Source: Lates calcarifer (lineage: Eukaryota > Chordata > Actinopteri > Centropomidae). Taken from it: a stretch of 64,000 nt of DNA. Positions 62,651 through 64,000 of the stretch are shown here, in pieces. Under the pieces are notes generated by a model. That model was given only the letters and a program-made list of their open reading frames with translations, was not told where the DNA came from and did no database searches. How positions within the stretch are numbered: position 1 is the stretch's first letter; each line of letters starts with the position of its first letter. Both the position numbers and the translations under genes were made by a program. Where the stretch lies: positions 2,003,709 through 2,067,708 of the forward strand of contig NC_066833.1 in NCBI RefSeq assembly GCF_001640805.2, read 5' to 3'.

Positions 62651-62779
62651 ATCACAGACTGACTCAGACCTCAGTGATCAGGACTCAGACTGAAATCAGG
62701 AGCAGCTCATTAATACTCATGGAGTCACAGTTCAACCATCACATTTCATCAAACACAGGTAAATAAATTCCTCTGTTTC

Positions 62780-63037
62780 TGTCTCTAAACAGCTGTCTGT
62801 CTCTCTAAACACCTGTCTGTCTCTAAACACCTGTCTGTCTCTAAACAGCTGTCCTGTCTCCTAAACACCTGTCTGTCTCTAAACACCCTGTCTGTCTCTC
62901 TAAACACCTGTCTGTCTCTAAACAGCTGTCTGTCTCTAAACAGTCTGTCTCTGTCTGTCTCTAAACAGCTGTCTGTCTCTCTAAACAGCTGTCTGTCTCT
63001 AAACAGCTGTCTGTCTCTAAACAGCTGTCTCTACAGC
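62780..63037. repeat. Minisatellite, about 18-bp unit
   Basis: The unit ctgtctgtctctaaacag repeats about fifteen times, with length changes (14-20 bases) and cag/cac variants. It begins about 130 bases after the stop of the 58-aa ORF. Confidence 0.95.
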
Positions 63038-64000
63038 TCATTCAGTTTATTCTATTTATTGTTTCATTGATCAATTGAAAGCTTATTAACTTTATTTAAA
63101 TAAAAATGAAATCACAGAGTAGATAACTGAATAAAGCCTTTGGTGTTCCATCAGATCTCTTCAGTCTGATTGGATGAGGTAATTTGGGCTCTGTTAACAC
63201 TTTTTAATGAAGCCCTCAGTCCTGAGACACCTAAACCCGTCACCTTGACTAACAGCCAGCGTGCATTGCCATATAAAGACAAAACGTCTTTAATTCCTGT
63301 TTCTGAAGCGCTTGCATGTCACTTCCTTCCTCGTAGATTTGAATACATGCGTTGTCGCCCTGCTTTTGGTGCCTGTCAAGCAGCGAGCAGCGCAGCAGCC
63401 AGACGGACCAACGGAGGAAGAGAAGAGACAGAAAGAGAAAGACGACAAATAATCCTCCACGCCCAGAGATCACCAGTCTCCTCGCCTCACCTCTCAGGTA
63501 AAGAAATATGAGTCCAGGTGGCCTCCGGTGCACGCAGGTGTTCCCTGAAGGCATCACTGTGGCAGGACAGGGACTTGAGAGCGACTCTGATTTTCTTTAT
63601 TCTTGTTTGTGAGGAAGAGGGAGGGTAGAGGAGACAGAGAGGGGAGGACAGAGCTTGTAACTGTGTTTGAAATCCAGTGTTGTTGCATGTACTATTGCAC
63701 ATTATCATCATCCACCCTGAGCTCTCTTCACTGCAGTTGCTGTGCACACACAGTCAGTAATCCTGACTCCTACAACGACACTCAGCAAACACATAAACTT
63801 ATAACCTGCACTACTGACATTATAAACCTTCAGATTGTTTGTCTTGAATCATTCAAACCTGCACAAACGAGGAGATAAGTGCTGCTGTAGAGCCTGAGTG
63901 AGGCCTACAGGGGAGAGGAAGAAGAAGTTAAACCACTGCAGCGAGCTGAAAAGGAAGTTTGTGGTTAGCTTCGCTTCAACTGCAAAAAAATCCCACTGAG
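63038..64000. other. Right-edge intergenic DNA
   Basis: No exon or RNA gene recognised. Open frames here lack homology or splice support. A moderately GC-rich patch at 63330-63480 holds no motif that I can interpret. Confidence 0.5.

Noticed and set aside
62780..63037. CRISPR-like array
   Set aside because: There are no unique spacers: the whole unit repeats, so it is a minisatellite in a eukaryotic genome.
63170..63511. 113-codon plus-strand frame near the right edge
   Set aside because: No domain, no homology and no splice context; the composition looks like chance.

Overview
The window is a vertebrate nuclear sequence, most likely from a ray-finned (percomorph-type) fish. Its genes are split by GT-AG introns, many of them only 70-150 bases long. 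It is rich in CA/TG microsatellites and in DNA-transposon debris of kinds common in teleosts. No bacterial, viral or organellar gene organisation is visible. All gene calls come from reading exons, splice sites and phases directly; species and chromosome cannot be named.

Layout from left to right. (1) The first coding exon of sucla2 lies on the minus strand at 3863-3946, with 3.8 kb of its intron 1 running off the left edge. (2) med4 is complete on the minus strand (7 coding exons, 5857-7913, 253 aa). (3) A gene I could not name lies on the plus strand (10355-13892, 6 coding exons, about 317 aa). It joins an N-terminal UPF0547-type zinc ribbon to a C-terminal chromodomain-like segment, and shares a 380-base divergent promoter with med4. 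(4) itm2b is complete on the plus strand (7 coding exons, 16559-34605, 262 aa), with a 15.3 kb first intron full of repeats. (5) nek5 lies on the plus strand (about 23 coding exons, 38308-54188), with an intact kinase domain, one doubtful splice junction and a probable one-base frameshift in the last exon. (6) alg11 is complete on the minus strand (6 coding exons, 55854-59811, 529 aa) and converges on nek5. (7) Two small unrecognised genes stand head to head: a 110-aa proline-rich protein on the minus strand (60589-60994) and a 58-aa two-exon ORF on the plus strand (61955-62650).

The genes are not an operon. They are housekeeping or ciliary genes with separate jobs: mitochondrial succinyl-CoA ligase (SUCLA2), the Mediator middle module (MED4), a BRICHOS membrane protein (ITM2B), a NIMA-related kinase (NEK5) and ER N-glycan assembly (ALG11). 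The order sucla2-med4-itm2b matches human 13q14.2 and nek5-alg11 matches 13q14.3, but here the two blocks are directly joined, with no NUDT15 or RB1 visible between their expected neighbours.

The most notable items are the zinc-ribbon/chromodomain gene, a family of six fold-back (inverted-repeat) elements scattered through introns and intergenic DNA, two large inverted dispersed repeat pairs, a duplicated RFX/X-box-like pair in an intron, the nek5 reading-frame anomalies, and the unrecognised head-to-head gene pair near the right end.
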